From Terriglobia bacterium (GTDB taxonomy: Bacteria > Acidobacteriota > Vicinamibacteria > Vicinamibacterales > CAVVIG01): 57,035 bases of DNA. The notes under the pieces were generated by a model. It was given only the letters and a program-made list of their open reading frames with translations, did no database searches and was not told the DNA's origin. This document shows, piece by piece, positions 1 to 8,282 of this stretch. The translations under genes and the position numbers were made by a program. Position 1 is the first letter of the stretch. Every line of letters begins with the position of its first letter. The stretch is taken from assembly GCA_020073005.1 (NCBI GenBank), contig JAIQFX010000050.1, positions 1 to 57,035 of the forward strand, written 5' to 3'.

Positions 1-26
1 CTACTTCGCGGTGAAGAAATGACCGC
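1..26. repeat. Left terminal inverted repeat of the IS
   Basis: It begins CTACTTCGCGGTGAAG and is the inverse of 1623-1648 except at positions 7 and 8. It starts at the first base of the window, so one or more outer bases could be missing. Confidence 0.85.
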
Positions 27-150
27 GTAACTCGCTGACTGGTACCGATGGCCGCCGGCCGGCCGTGACCAAACGGTCGATTCTGCGATTGTGACGATCG
101 ATCCGACGTACTACACTGCCCGCGCGTGATGTCTCATCAAAGGAGCGGGC

Positions 151-1554
151 ATGGTTCAGCGCCGACAGCGGGAGCGGAGTCTGTTCGAGGTCCTGTTGCC
201 CGACGGGCACAAGTTGTGGCCCGACTGGTTGCGCAAGATCGACACGCTGCTCGAGGACGAGGCCGTGATTGAGGTCGTCGCACAGGCCCTCGAAGCGCGC
301 TGGCCGCAGAGCCGGCGCCGCGGGCGGCCCGGGACGCCAGCGGAGGTCGTGATCCGGATGCTGATCCTCAAGCATCTGTTCGACTGGAGCTACGACGACC
401 TGGAGCGCGAGGTGCGCGCCAATTTGGTGTATCGGATGTTCACGCGCATCGATGCCGGCGACGTGCCCGACGCGAAGACCATCTTGAAGATCGCCCGCGC
501 ACTCGGGCCGGAAGTCATTGCGCAGTTGCATCGACAGGTGATCGAAGTCGCGAAGCGTGCCGGGGTCACGCACGGTCGCCGATTTCGCATCGACACCACG
601 GTCGTAGCCACGAATGTGCACTATCCGACCGACAGCACCTTGCTGAGCGATGGCGTGCGCGTACTGACCCGCACCCTGCAACGAGCGAGTGCGACGTTGG
701 GTGATCCCTCCGGGCGGATTCGCAATCGGCTGCGGAGTGTGACTCGGCGCGTCCTGATCATTGGGTACCAAGCGCGATCGCCAAAGACGCGGGACGCCAT
801 GGTCAAGAGTTATCGAACACTGATGGCGACCACGCGCGCCGTGCTGCGTGACACGGCGACGATGGTGCGGCGGCTGGGCCACCGCATGCGCACCGTCGCT
901 CCTCGGGTCCAGCCGATCCTCCAGCGCGCCCAGCATCAGCTGCAGAAGATGCGGCCACTGGTGCAGCGCGTCGTCGATCAGACCCGGGCGCGCCTCCTGG
1001 GCGGCGATACGCACGTCGCCGACAAAGTGCTGAGCATCTTCGAACCGCACACCGAGACGATTCGCAAGGGCAAGATTTCGAAGCCGAACGAGTTCGGCAA
1101 GCTCATCACCATTCAAGAATCGGAACATCAGATCATCACGGCGTACGACGTCCATGCGAAGCGACCCGCCGACGTGACCCTCTGGACGGCTGCCTTGGAT
1201 CGGCACCAGACCATCTTTGGCCGCGCACCGGATCTCGCGGCTGGCGATCGCGGCTTCAGCTCGGCGACCAACGAACGGGCGGCGACCGAACGTGGCGTTC
1301 GCCGAGTGGTACTCCCGCGTCGTGGCCCGAAGTCTCCCGCGCGGCGCGCGTACGAACGCCAACGCTGGTTCCGCCGGGGACAACGGTGGCGCGTCGGCTG
1401 CGAAGGCCGCATCAGTGTGCTCAAACGCCGACACCGACTCGACCGATGTCGCTATCATGGCGACGATGGCATGCATCGCTGGGTTGGCTTCGGTGTCATC
1501 GCCGACAATCTGATCAACATCGCGATATTCGCAAAGGCGCGGAGCGCCGTATAA
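151..1554 (+). CDS. IS transposase, DDE type (ISNCY-like)
   Basis: This 467-residue transposase moves the surrounding element. The N-terminal third (roughly residues 15-100) looks like the DUF772 DNA-binding region common to IS5/ISNCY-type enzymes. A DDE triad is visible as D148 in RIDTTVV, D366 in AGDRGF and E418 in GCEGRIS, the last followed by a basic stretch typical of these enzymes. Residues about 190-300 form a long, mostly helical insertion rich in Arg and Gln. The frame is intact with no internal stop, so the element could be active. The ATG is preceded by an AAGGAGCG ribosome-binding site. It is the only gene between the inverted repeats. Confidence 0.88.
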   Translation: MVQRRQRERSLFEVLLPDGHKLWPDWLRKIDTLLEDEAVIEVVAQALEARWPQSRRRGRPGTPAEVVIRMLILKHLFDWSYDDLEREVRANLVYRMFTRIDAGDVPDAKTILKIARALGPEVIAQLHRQVIEVAKRAGVTHGRRFRIDTTVVATNVHYPTDSTLLSDGVRVLTRTLQRASATLGDPSGRIRNRLRSVTRRVLIIGYQARSPKTRDAMVKSYRTLMATTRAVLRDTATMVRRLGHRMRTVAPRVQPILQRAQHQLQKMRPLVQRVVDQTRARLLGGDTHVADKVLSIFEPHTETIRKGKISKPNEFGKLITIQESEHQIITAYDVHAKRPADVTLWTAALDRHQTIFGRAPDLAAGDRGFSSATNERAATERGVRRVVLPRRGPKSPARRAYERQRWFRRGQRWRVGCEGRISVLKRRHRLDRCRYHGDDGMHRWVGFGVIADNLINIAIFAKARSAV

Positions 1555-1622
1555 AGAGATCGGCGAAATGCAACGACCGGACACCGGATCGGCCGCGCGA
1601 TCGAGACAGGTCAGCTCGTTGA

Positions 1623-1648
1623 GCGGTCATTTCTTCACCGGAAAGTAG
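1623..1648. repeat. Right terminal inverted repeat of the IS
   Basis: The reverse complement begins CTACTTTCCGGTGAAG and matches the left end at 24 of 26 positions. Confidence 0.85.
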
Positions 1649-1667
1649 TCTAGCGGGTGCGCGACGG

Positions 1668-2285
1668 CTAGAACACGCGCGCCGTCGGCACGGGCCACCA
1701 CCGGATCTGGACTTTCCCGATGATGTACTTCTTCGGCACCATGCCCCAGTGGCGGCTGTCGGAGCTGTTGTTGCGATGGTCGCCCATGACGAAGTAGTAG
1801 CCCTCGGGGATCACCTGCGGGCCCCAATCGTCGTGGCTGCGGAACTCGGACGGCACGTAGTCGTCCTTGAGCGGGATGTCGTTCACGTAGACGAGGCCGT
1901 CGACGATGCGGACCGTGTCGCCTTCCTCCGCGATGACGCGCTTGACGAACGACTTGTCGGGGTTGAGCGGGTAGTAGAGCATGACGATGTCGCCGCGCCG
2001 CGGCTCGCCGATGCGGTACACCAGCTTGTTGACGATGAGCCGATCCTGATCCTCGAGCGTCGGCGCCATGCTCTGGCCCTCGACGCGCGCCACCTGAAAT
2101 CCAAACGTGACGATGAGGACCGCGTACACCGCCGCGGACATCAGCGTCTTCACCCAGGCGACGAACTCCTCCTTGACCTGCGCGCGGCGGATGCCGGGGC
2201 TGGTCAGGCGCAGGTCGGGCGCGGGGATCGTCTGAAGCTGCGTCGCGGCCGGGGCGGGCGCCGGCGGCTCGATGTCCAGCGTCAT
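1668..2285 (-). CDS. lepB: Signal peptidase I
   Basis: This membrane serine protease removes signal peptides from exported proteins. A transmembrane segment (about residues 48-66) precedes the catalytic serine S72 in GQSMAPT. The catalytic lysine is K115 in SFVKRV, and the conserved box MGDHRNNSSDSR follows. I start at the ATG at 2285, giving 205 residues. A longer frame opens at 2426, but its first 47 residues would overlap the end of the response regulator gene and have no family counterpart. The gene lies 35 bp downstream of the two-component pair and is probably co-transcribed with it. An insertion sequence ends 19 bp past its stop. Confidence 0.9.
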   Translation of the reverse strand: MTLDIEPPAPAPAATQLQTIPAPDLRLTSPGIRRAQVKEEFVAWVKTLMSAAVYAVLIVTFGFQVARVEGQSMAPTLEDQDRLIVNKLVYRIGEPRRGDIVMLYYPLNPDKSFVKRVIAEEGDTVRIVDGLVYVNDIPLKDDYVPSEFRSHDDWGPQVIPEGYYFVMGDHRNNSSDSRHWGMVPKKYIIGKVQIRWWPVPTARVF

Positions 2286-2320
2286 CTGCAGCACGCCCGC
2301 GTCCGTCGGCTCGACGGGCG

Positions 2321-3121
2321 CTACAACTTCAGGTACTCGCGGAGCCGGCGCGTCTGCGTGCGGCTCACCGGGATTTCCGTCGACTTGTCGTCTTTCATCC
2401 GGAGCAGGAAATTGCGACTGAACCAAGGGACGATCTCCTTGATCTTGTTGATGTTCACCAGATGCGATCGGTGCACGCGCCAGAAGACGCCCGGGTCGAG
2501 CCGATCCTGCAGCTCGTCGAGCGTCCGGTAGTTGGACGTGCCGCGCACCTGGCCCGTCACCACGGTAATGCCTTCATCGGCCAGCGACGCATAAATAATT
2601 TCTTCGGCCTGCACGAGCAGGAACCGCTCACCGACTTTGACGGCGAGGCGCTCGCGCCGGCTCTGCCGCTGGCTGACGAGCTCGATCAGTTTTTCCAGCT
2701 CGGCCTGATTGATGCCGGGCGCGCCGGCTTGATCCGGCGGGCGGTCGCTGACGATGCGACGGCGCGCGCGATCGACGGCGAGCTGCAGTCGCGCGGGGTC
2801 GACCGGCTTCAGCAGGTAATCCACCGCGTTGACCTCGAACGCTTCGATCGCGTGCTGGTCGTAGGCCGTGACGAAGATGATGTGCGACGGGCTGCCTGTG
2901 CTCACCAACCGGCGCGCGACTTCGAAGCCGGTCAGGCCGGGCATCTGGACGTCGAGAAACACGACGTCCGGATGCAGCTGTTCGATGCTCGCGAGCGCTT
3001 CGACGCCGTTGCCCGCCTGACCGATGATGCTCACGCCGCCGACCTGGCCGAGCAGGTAGCCCAACTCCTCGCGAGCCAGCTGCTCGTCGTCGACGACGAC
3101 CGCGCGCAGATCCGCCGTCAT
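2321..3121 (-). CDS. LytTR-family response regulator
   Basis: This 266-residue regulator has a receiver domain (about residues 5-120) with acidic pocket D11/D12, phospho-acceptor D57 in VFLDVQMPG, T85 and K105 in LLKP. A LytTR DNA-binding domain follows (about 155-262, including FWRVHRSHLVNI). The ATG at 3121 overlaps the kinase stop as ATGA, which fixes the start. It is the cytoplasmic output partner of the LytS-like kinase just upstream. Target genes are unknown, though lepB follows directly. Confidence 0.92.
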   Translation of the reverse strand: MTADLRAVVVDDEQLAREELGYLLGQVGGVSIIGQAGNGVEALASIEQLHPDVVFLDVQMPGLTGFEVARRLVSTGSPSHIIFVTAYDQHAIEAFEVNAVDYLLKPVDPARLQLAVDRARRRIVSDRPPDQAGAPGINQAELEKLIELVSQRQSRRERLAVKVGERFLLVQAEEIIYASLADEGITVVTGQVRGTSNYRTLDELQDRLDPGVFWRVHRSHLVNINKIKEIVPWFSRNFLLRMKDDKSTEIPVSRTQTRRLREYLKL

Positions 3122-4446
3122 GCCGTGACACGCTCCGGCAGCGCAAGCTCGGGAATCTCGACGCGCGCGCACGTGCCCTGTCCCGGGACGCTCGTGAGCT
3201 TGAGGAAGAACTGCTCGCCGTAGATCGTCCGCAGCCGCTCGTTGACGTTGCTCAAGCCGATGCCGCCGTTCAGCGCCTGCTCGAGCCGCTCCTCGGACAT
3301 GCCGAGGCCGTCGTCGAGCACTTCGATCACCGCATGGCCGTCGCGCAGGGCGGTCCTGATCGTGATCCGGCCGCCGCCGACCTTGCTGGCGAGCCCGTGC
3401 TTGATCGAGTTCTCGACGAGGGGCTGCAGCAGCATGCTCGGGACGATCACGTCGAGCGTGTTCGCGCTGATCTGCTTGTCGACGATCAACTGCGGCCCGA
3501 ACCGCACGACCTCGATGTCCAGGTACTCGTCGACCGACTCCAGCTCTTCGCGCAGCGTCACGAAATGATCGGTGCTGCGCATCAGCCGCCGCAGCAGCCC
3601 CGACAGCTTCGTGATGAGCATGCGCGCCGTTTCCGGCTGCGTGCGGATCAGCGACGAGATCGACGTCAGCGTGTTGAACAGGAAGTGCGGGCTGATCTGA
3701 TTCGCGAGCGCGTCGATTTTCGCCGCGAGCAGCAGCTTCTCCTGTTCCTGCAGCCGGTGCTCGATGCGCGCGTTGTTCCAGATCTTGATCGGCGTCGCGA
3801 CGCACAGCACGGTCGCCAGCACGAGCCAGATGAGCATCCACGGCGAGGCCGGCGGCTCCAGCAGCCGGAACAGCCGGTGATGTTCGCCCCACCGGATCCC
3901 CAGCGCCTGGCGCAGCAACTCGAGCGCGACCGGCGCGAGCAGCAGCACGACCTGCCAGTCCACGGTCAGCGACCGGATCATCTGCCACGCCCGGCGGTGG
4001 AGCGTCGTGAACACGAACGGCGAGAAGTGCCAGATCGATTCTTTCGGGCAGAGCTCGCGCAGGCCGCCGCCGGCGAACCCGCACCCGATCGCGAACGGCA
4101 GCGCGATCCACTCGCCGCTGGCGAGCGGGGGCAGGCCGACGAGCGCGCCGACCGTCACGCCGGCGTACGGGCCGTCGATGAGCCCGGCCAGGAACGCGCC
4201 TTCGAGCGTGAGGTCGGCGGCTTTGTAGCCGAGCAGCAGCCGCGCGGCCACGCCGAACGACAGGAGCAGGCCCAGCGTGAGCGCGAACGTCGCGCGGTCC
4301 GGCCACGGGCGGTGCTCGACGATGAGGAACTGCCGGAACCGCTGAAAGCGCGCGACGATGGTCGCCGCGGCGGCCATCACCGCCAGCTTGACGAGCAGCG
4401 TCGTGAGCAGAATCTGGTTCGCCGACAGGAACTGCGAGCCCTGCAT
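3118..4446 (-). CDS. LytS-type sensor histidine kinase
   Basis: This is a 442-residue inner-membrane kinase. The N-terminal 220 residues contain several hydrophobic helices in the 5TM-Lyt pattern, including a glycine-rich segment around 85-125 (AGLIDGPYAGVTVGALVG). The His-kinase dimerisation box is NQISPHFLFNTL with phospho-acceptor H254. A HATPase domain has an N-box (VENSIKH, about N346), the G box DDGLGM (about 380) and GGIGLSNV (about 395). It should phosphorylate the overlapping LytTR regulator. The signal is unknown; relatives sense envelope or metabolite cues. It is divergent from nuoI across 40 bp. Confidence 0.9.
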   Translation of the reverse strand: MQGSQFLSANQILLTTLLVKLAVMAAAATIVARFQRFRQFLIVEHRPWPDRATFALTLGLLLSFGVAARLLLGYKAADLTLEGAFLAGLIDGPYAGVTVGALVGLPPLASGEWIALPFAIGCGFAGGGLRELCPKESIWHFSPFVFTTLHRRAWQMIRSLTVDWQVVLLLAPVALELLRQALGIRWGEHHRLFRLLEPPASPWMLIWLVLATVLCVATPIKIWNNARIEHRLQEQEKLLLAAKIDALANQISPHFLFNTLTSISSLIRTQPETARMLITKLSGLLRRLMRSTDHFVTLREELESVDEYLDIEVVRFGPQLIVDKQISANTLDVIVPSMLLQPLVENSIKHGLASKVGGGRITIRTALRDGHAVIEVLDDGLGMSEERLEQALNGGIGLSNVNERLRTIYGEQFFLKLTSVPGQGTCARVEIPELALPERVTA

Positions 4447-4486
4447 GGATTTACATTGATCTTATCGGCCGGGTAAACTGAGAGCA

Positions 4487-4933
4487 ATGGCTGTCATTCG
4501 ACCGTTCGTCATTGGATTCGCCACAACGCTCAAGCATCTGTTCAAGAAGCCCATCACGGTCAACTATCCGGAACAGAAAGTGCCGATGTTCCCGAAGTTC
4601 CGCGGCAAACAGGTGCTGATGCGCGACGAGAACGGTCTGGAGAAATGCGTCGCCTGCGGGCTGTGCTCGGTCGCGTGCCCGGCCGACGCGATCTACCTCG
4701 AAGCCTCCGAGAACGACGGTTCGGCGCAGGCGGGCCCGCGCTACGCGTCGGTGTACCAGATTCACAAGACGCGCTGCATCTTCTGCGGGTACTGCGAGGA
4801 AGCCTGTCCCGTCGGCGCGATCTTCATGGGCAAGGACTACGAGCTCGCCGTCTACAGCAAGGACGACTTCGTCTGGGACAAGACGGATCTGCTCGTCCCC
4901 GACGCCACCACGCCCGTCCCGGTGAACCGATGA
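4487..4933 (+). CDS. nuoI: NADH-quinone oxidoreductase subunit I
   Basis: This 148-residue peripheral-arm subunit of respiratory complex I carries two [4Fe-4S] clusters that pass electrons towards quinone. Both ferredoxin motifs are complete: C54-C57-C60-C64 (CVACGLCSVACP) and C97-C100-C103-C107 (CIFCGYCEEACP). The N-terminus has the usual amphipathic entry (FATTLKHLFKKP). The start ATG is preceded by GAGAG. No other nuo gene is in this window, so the subunit is encoded away from its complex. It runs with 1 bp spacing into the phosphoesterase gene. Confidence 0.93.
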   Translation: MAVIRPFVIGFATTLKHLFKKPITVNYPEQKVPMFPKFRGKQVLMRDENGLEKCVACGLCSVACPADAIYLEASENDGSAQAGPRYASVYQIHKTRCIFCGYCEEACPVGAIFMGKDYELAVYSKDDFVWDKTDLLVPDATTPVPVNR

Positions 4934-4934
4934 C

Positions 4935-5630
4935 ATGCGCATCGGCGCGCTAGGCGACATCCACGGCGAGTTCGCGACCGTCGGCCAGATCATGACGCGG
5001 CATCCCGAGGTGCCGCTGTGGGTCCAGGTCGGGGACGTCGCCAGCAACGACGGCGATTACTTCACGCCGATCGCGCCGCTCTACTGGATCAAAGGCAACA
5101 ACGAGGACTTCGACGTCATCGCGGCGGCGATCGCGGGGCGGCCGCCGGCGCCGACGCTGCACTATCTGGCCAACGGCGGGCCGCACCTGGTCGGGCCATG
5201 GCGCGTGGCCGCGCTCGGCGGGACGTTCGCGCCGAGCTGGTACAACTCGCCGTCGTCGGCGCTGCCGCCGTCGAAGGGCACGAGAGCGTCGGCCGCGTCG
5301 CTCAAGCTGGGCAAGAGCCGCGACGACAAGCGGCGGCACTTCGTGCGCGAGGAAGTGATCGCGTGCAAGGCGCTGACGCACATCGATCTGCTGCTGACGC
5401 ACGAGGCGCCGCGGCCGTTCTATCCGGCGGGCCGCCGTCTCGACGCGGGCAAGACGGTGCTCAACGACGTGCTGGCCTCGATGCGGCCGCGGCTGCACCT
5501 CTTCGGCCACCACCACGAGTTCACGGACTCGATTCGGCAGAACGTCCGCTCGATCGGCCTCGACATCGTCACGAAATCGTACTTGCTGATTGACGCGGAA
5601 ACGTTCAAGACTGAGCGGCTGGACACCTGA
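4935..5630 (+). CDS. Calcineurin-like metallophosphoesterase
   Basis: This 231-residue cytoplasmic enzyme has the two-metal phosphoesterase fold. Ligand motifs appear in order: GDIHGEF (D8, H10), VQVGDVAS (D34), KGNNED (N55), LLTHEAP and the C-terminal LFGHHHEF. The family hydrolyses phosphomono- or diesters; the substrate cannot be told from sequence. It lies 1 bp after nuoI, and its TGA overlaps the ATG of the next gene by one base, so the three genes are probably one transcript. Confidence 0.85.
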   Translation: MRIGALGDIHGEFATVGQIMTRHPEVPLWVQVGDVASNDGDYFTPIAPLYWIKGNNEDFDVIAAAIAGRPPAPTLHYLANGGPHLVGPWRVAALGGTFAPSWYNSPSSALPPSKGTRASAASLKLGKSRDDKRRHFVREEVIACKALTHIDLLLTHEAPRPFYPAGRRLDAGKTVLNDVLASMRPRLHLFGHHHEFTDSIRQNVRSIGLDIVTKSYLLIDAETFKTERLDT

Positions 5631-7489
5631 TGCAGACGTTTCTCGACGCGCTCGACGATCGCGTGCTCGTCTGCGACGGCGCGATGGGCACGATGCTGTA
5701 CGCCAAGGGCGTCTTCATCAACAAGAGCTTCGACGCGCTGAACCTCACGCAGCCCGACCTCGTGGCCGAGGTCCATCAGGAATACGTCCGCGCCGGCGCC
5801 GACATCGTCGAGACGAACACGTTCGGCGCGAACCGCATCAAGCTCGGATCGTTCGGGCTCGCCGACAAGCTGCACGCGATCAACGAGCAGGGCGCGAAGA
5901 TCGCGCGCCACGCGGCCGACGGCCGCGCCTACGTCGCGGGCGCCATCGGCCCGCTCGGCATCCGCATCGAGCCGTGGGGCAAGACCGGCGTCGACGAAGC
6001 GCGCGAGTACTTCCGCGAGCAGGCGCAGGCGCTCGCCGACGGCGGCGTCGATCTGTTCATCCTGGAGACGTTCCGCGACCTGAACGAAATCGGCGCCGCG
6101 ATCGACGCCGTGCGAAGCGTGTCGGACCTCCCGATCATCGCGCAGATGACGACGGAGGAGGACGGCAACACGCTGGACGGAACGCCGCCCGAGCGTTTCG
6201 CGCCGGAGCTCGAGCGCCGCGGCGCCACGGTGATCGGCGTCAACTGCGCCGTCGGCCCCGCGCCGATGCTCGACACGATCGAGCGCATGGCCGGCGTGAC
6301 GAAGCTGAGGCTGTCGGCGCAGCCCAACGCGGGCAAGCCGCGCGACGTCGAGGGGCGCAACATCTATCTCTGCTCGCCGGACTACATGGCGTCGTACGCG
6401 CGGCGCTTCATCCTGCACAACGTGCGCGTCGTCGGCGGCTGCTGCGGGACGACGCCCGAGCACATCCGCCAGATCAAGAACGCCGTGCGCGCGCTGGCGC
6501 CCTCGGCCGCCCGCCACGCCGAAGCGCCTGCGGCGACCCCATCGGCTTCAACCGCCGCGAAAGCGGGCCCGCCGCTCCTGACACCGCCCGTACCGCGGGA
6601 GCAGAAGTCGCGGCTCGCCCACGCGATGGCGCGCGGCACGTTCGTCGTCGCGGTGGAGCTGCTGCCGCCGCGCGGGTTTCAGACCGAGCAGGTGATCGAG
6701 CGCGCCAAGCGGCTGAAGATCCGCGGCGTCGACGTCGTCAACATTCCCGACGGCTATCGCGCCGGCGCGCGGCTCAGCGCGCTGTCGCTCGCCGTGCTGA
6801 TCGAGCAGCACGCCGGGATCGAAACGCTCCTGCACTACGCCTGCCGCGATCGGAATCTGCTCGGCATCCAGTCCGATCTGCTCGGCGCGCACGCGATGGG
6901 GCTCCGCAACGTCATGCTCGTGACGGGCGACCCGGGTCGCGTCGGCGACTATCCCGACGCGACTGCGGTGTTCGACGTCGACTCGATCGGACTGACCAAC
7001 GTCGTCGCGCGCCTGAACCACGGCAGCGACATCGGCGGGCAGGCGATTGGCGCGCCGACCGCGTTTCACATCGGCGTCTCAGTCAATCCGTCCGCGTCCA
7101 ACCTCGATCAGGAATTGCGGCGGTTCGAGTACAAGGTAGAAGCCGGCGCGGAGTTCGTCGTCACGCGGCCGGTGTTCGATCTGGCGGGCTTCGAGACGTT
7201 TCGCAAGCGGATTGAGAGCACGCGGCTCCCGGTGGTCGCCGCGGTGTTTCCGTTCGAGAGCGCGCGCAATGCCGAGTTCATGGCCAACGAAGTGCCGGGC
7301 ATGCGCGTCCCGGACGCGCTGCTCGATCGCATGCGCCGGGCCGACGGCGCGGACGCCGAGGCGCGGGAGGGCGTTGCCATCGCGCGCGAGATCGCGGCAG
7401 CGCTGCGCGGATCCGTGCAGGGCGTCCAGGTTTCCACGCCGTCGGGCGACGTCGAAACGGCTCTGGCAGTCCTCGATGGACTTCGCTGA
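5630..7489 (+). CDS. Homocysteine S-methyltransferase / methylenetetrahydrofolate reductase fusion
   Basis: This 619-residue bifunctional cytoplasmic protein of the methionine and one-carbon pathway resembles Bacillus YitJ. Residues 1-285 are the homocysteine methyltransferase barrel. Its zinc cysteines are C206 (GVNCAVGP) and C271/C272 (GGCCGTTPEH). An Ala/Pro-rich linker (about 288-325) leads to the MTHFR barrel (about 330-619), starting VAVELLPPRG and containing the folate/FAD segment MLVTGDPGR. The fusion could couple 5-methyl-THF production with methyl transfer. The start overlaps the previous stop (TGATG). No SAM or cobalamin riboswitch was seen upstream. Confidence 0.92.
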   Translation: MQTFLDALDDRVLVCDGAMGTMLYAKGVFINKSFDALNLTQPDLVAEVHQEYVRAGADIVETNTFGANRIKLGSFGLADKLHAINEQGAKIARHAADGRAYVAGAIGPLGIRIEPWGKTGVDEAREYFREQAQALADGGVDLFILETFRDLNEIGAAIDAVRSVSDLPIIAQMTTEEDGNTLDGTPPERFAPELERRGATVIGVNCAVGPAPMLDTIERMAGVTKLRLSAQPNAGKPRDVEGRNIYLCSPDYMASYARRFILHNVRVVGGCCGTTPEHIRQIKNAVRALAPSAARHAEAPAATPSASTAAKAGPPLLTPPVPREQKSRLAHAMARGTFVVAVELLPPRGFQTEQVIERAKRLKIRGVDVVNIPDGYRAGARLSALSLAVLIEQHAGIETLLHYACRDRNLLGIQSDLLGAHAMGLRNVMLVTGDPGRVGDYPDATAVFDVDSIGLTNVVARLNHGSDIGGQAIGAPTAFHIGVSVNPSASNLDQELRRFEYKVEAGAEFVVTRPVFDLAGFETFRKRIESTRLPVVAAVFPFESARNAEFMANEVPGMRVPDALLDRMRRADGADAEAREGVAIAREIAAALRGSVQGVQVSTPSGDVETALAVLDGLR

Positions 7490-7505
7490 CCGCCCAATGT
7501 ATAGT
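7477..7505 (+). promoter_or_regulatory. Candidate sigma-70 promoter
   Basis: TGGACT (7477-7482) and TATAGT (7500-7505) are 17 bp apart, upstream of the methyltransferase at 7533. The -35 element lies inside the end of the previous gene. It is followed by AAGAGG at 7518-7523 as ribosome-binding site. Visual match only. Confidence 0.4.
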
Positions 7506-7532
7506 CGCAAGGCGTCTAAGAGGCACATCTGA

Positions 7533-8234
7533 ATGGCTTTATTTGAGTCTCCCCGTCCGAACGACAGCGAAGAGATCGTCGGCTCCGATGCCGCGACCCG
7601 GGCGCTGTCGGTGACCGACGTCGAGAACGACTTCGTCGAGCGCGTCTATCAGAACATCTCGTGGTTCTACGACTTCACGTTCGGTCCCGCACTGCACCCC
7701 GGCCGCGTCGACGCGATCCAACGGATGGGCATCCGGCCCGGCGATCGGGTCCTCGAAGTCGGCGTCGGCACCGGCATCAACGCCGCGCTCTATCCGAGTG
7801 ACTGCTCGGTGACGGGGGTCGATTTTTCGGCCAAGATGCTGGTGAAGGCGCGCCGCCGGATCGCGCGCAAGGGCGTGCGCAACGTGCGTCTGATCGAAAT
7901 GGACGCGGCGGACCTGAAGTTCGCCGACGACTCATTCGATATCGTCTACGCGCCGTACGTGATCAGCGTCGTATCGGACCCCGTCGCGGTGACGCGCGAG
8001 ATGTACCGCGTCTGCCGTCCGGGCGGCCGCATCATGATCCTCAACCACTTCCGCAGCAAGAGCCGGGTGGGCGCGTGGCTCGAGCGCATCATAGCGCCGT
8101 TCACGCTCTACCTCGGCTTCAAGTCGGATCTGGATCTGCCGGCCTTCATCGTGCAAGCCGACCTCAAGCCGGTGTCGATCGCGAAGGTGAACATCCCGCG
8201 GATCTGGTCGCTGGTGACGTGCGTGAAAGAGTGA
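7533..8234 (+). CDS. Class I SAM-dependent methyltransferase, PmtA-like
   Basis: This 233-residue Rossmann-fold methyltransferase has SAM motif I at about 73-82 (VLEVGVGTGIN), an acidic motif II residue in VTGVDFS and the post-I motif IEMDAADL. The N-terminal NISWFYDFTFGPALHPGR and the C-terminal layout resemble bacterial phosphatidylethanolamine N-methyltransferases (PmtA), which make phosphatidylcholine. Other lipid or quinone substrates are possible. It has its own candidate promoter and an AAGAGG site 9 bp before the ATG. It is convergent with the M24 peptidase gene, the two being separated only by a heptamer array. Confidence 0.78.
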   Translation: MALFESPRPNDSEEIVGSDAATRALSVTDVENDFVERVYQNISWFYDFTFGPALHPGRVDAIQRMGIRPGDRVLEVGVGTGINAALYPSDCSVTGVDFSAKMLVKARRRIARKGVRNVRLIEMDAADLKFADDSFDIVYAPYVISVVSDPVAVTREMYRVCRPGGRIMILNHFRSKSRVGAWLERIIAPFTLYLGFKSDLDLPAFIVQADLKPVSIAKVNIPRIWSLVTCVKE

Positions 8235-8282
8235 CGACGAACGACCAACGACCAACGACTAACGACCAACGACTAACGACTA
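8234..8282. repeat. Period-7 array, ACGACYA type
   Basis: Seven consecutive 7-bp units occupy the gap between two convergent genes: a first variant ACGACGA, then ACGACCA or ACGACTA six times. The last unit supplies the CTA (TAG on the minus strand) stop codon of the M24 peptidase. The same heptamer recurs at 27879-27920. Confidence 0.9.

Larger units (their letters stand above)
1..1648 (+). mobile_element. Complete insertion sequence, ISNCY-like
   Basis: The element is about 1.65 kb. It has 26-bp terminal inverted repeats (1-26 and 1623-1648, 24 of 26 matching) around a single transposase gene. Its right end lies 19 bp beyond the lepB stop codon, so the insertion sits just downstream of lepB and does not break it. 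The left repeat begins at base 1, so the left flank and any target-site duplication cannot be seen. The transposase starts with a DUF772-type region and shows a DDE triad. The ISNCY assignment rests on recalled similarity to proteins carrying that label; IS5-type is the alternative. Confidence 0.85.

Noticed and set aside
1-1584. 527-codon open frame on the minus strand through the IS
   Set aside because: Antisense shadow of the transposase in GC-rich DNA; no domain features and covers the inverted repeat.
2286-2426. Longer LepB N-terminus starting at 2426
   Set aside because: Would overlap the LytTR gene by 106 bp and adds residues unlike the family.
8234-8282. CRISPR-like array
   Set aside because: Units are 7 bp and contiguous with no spacers; no cas genes in the window.
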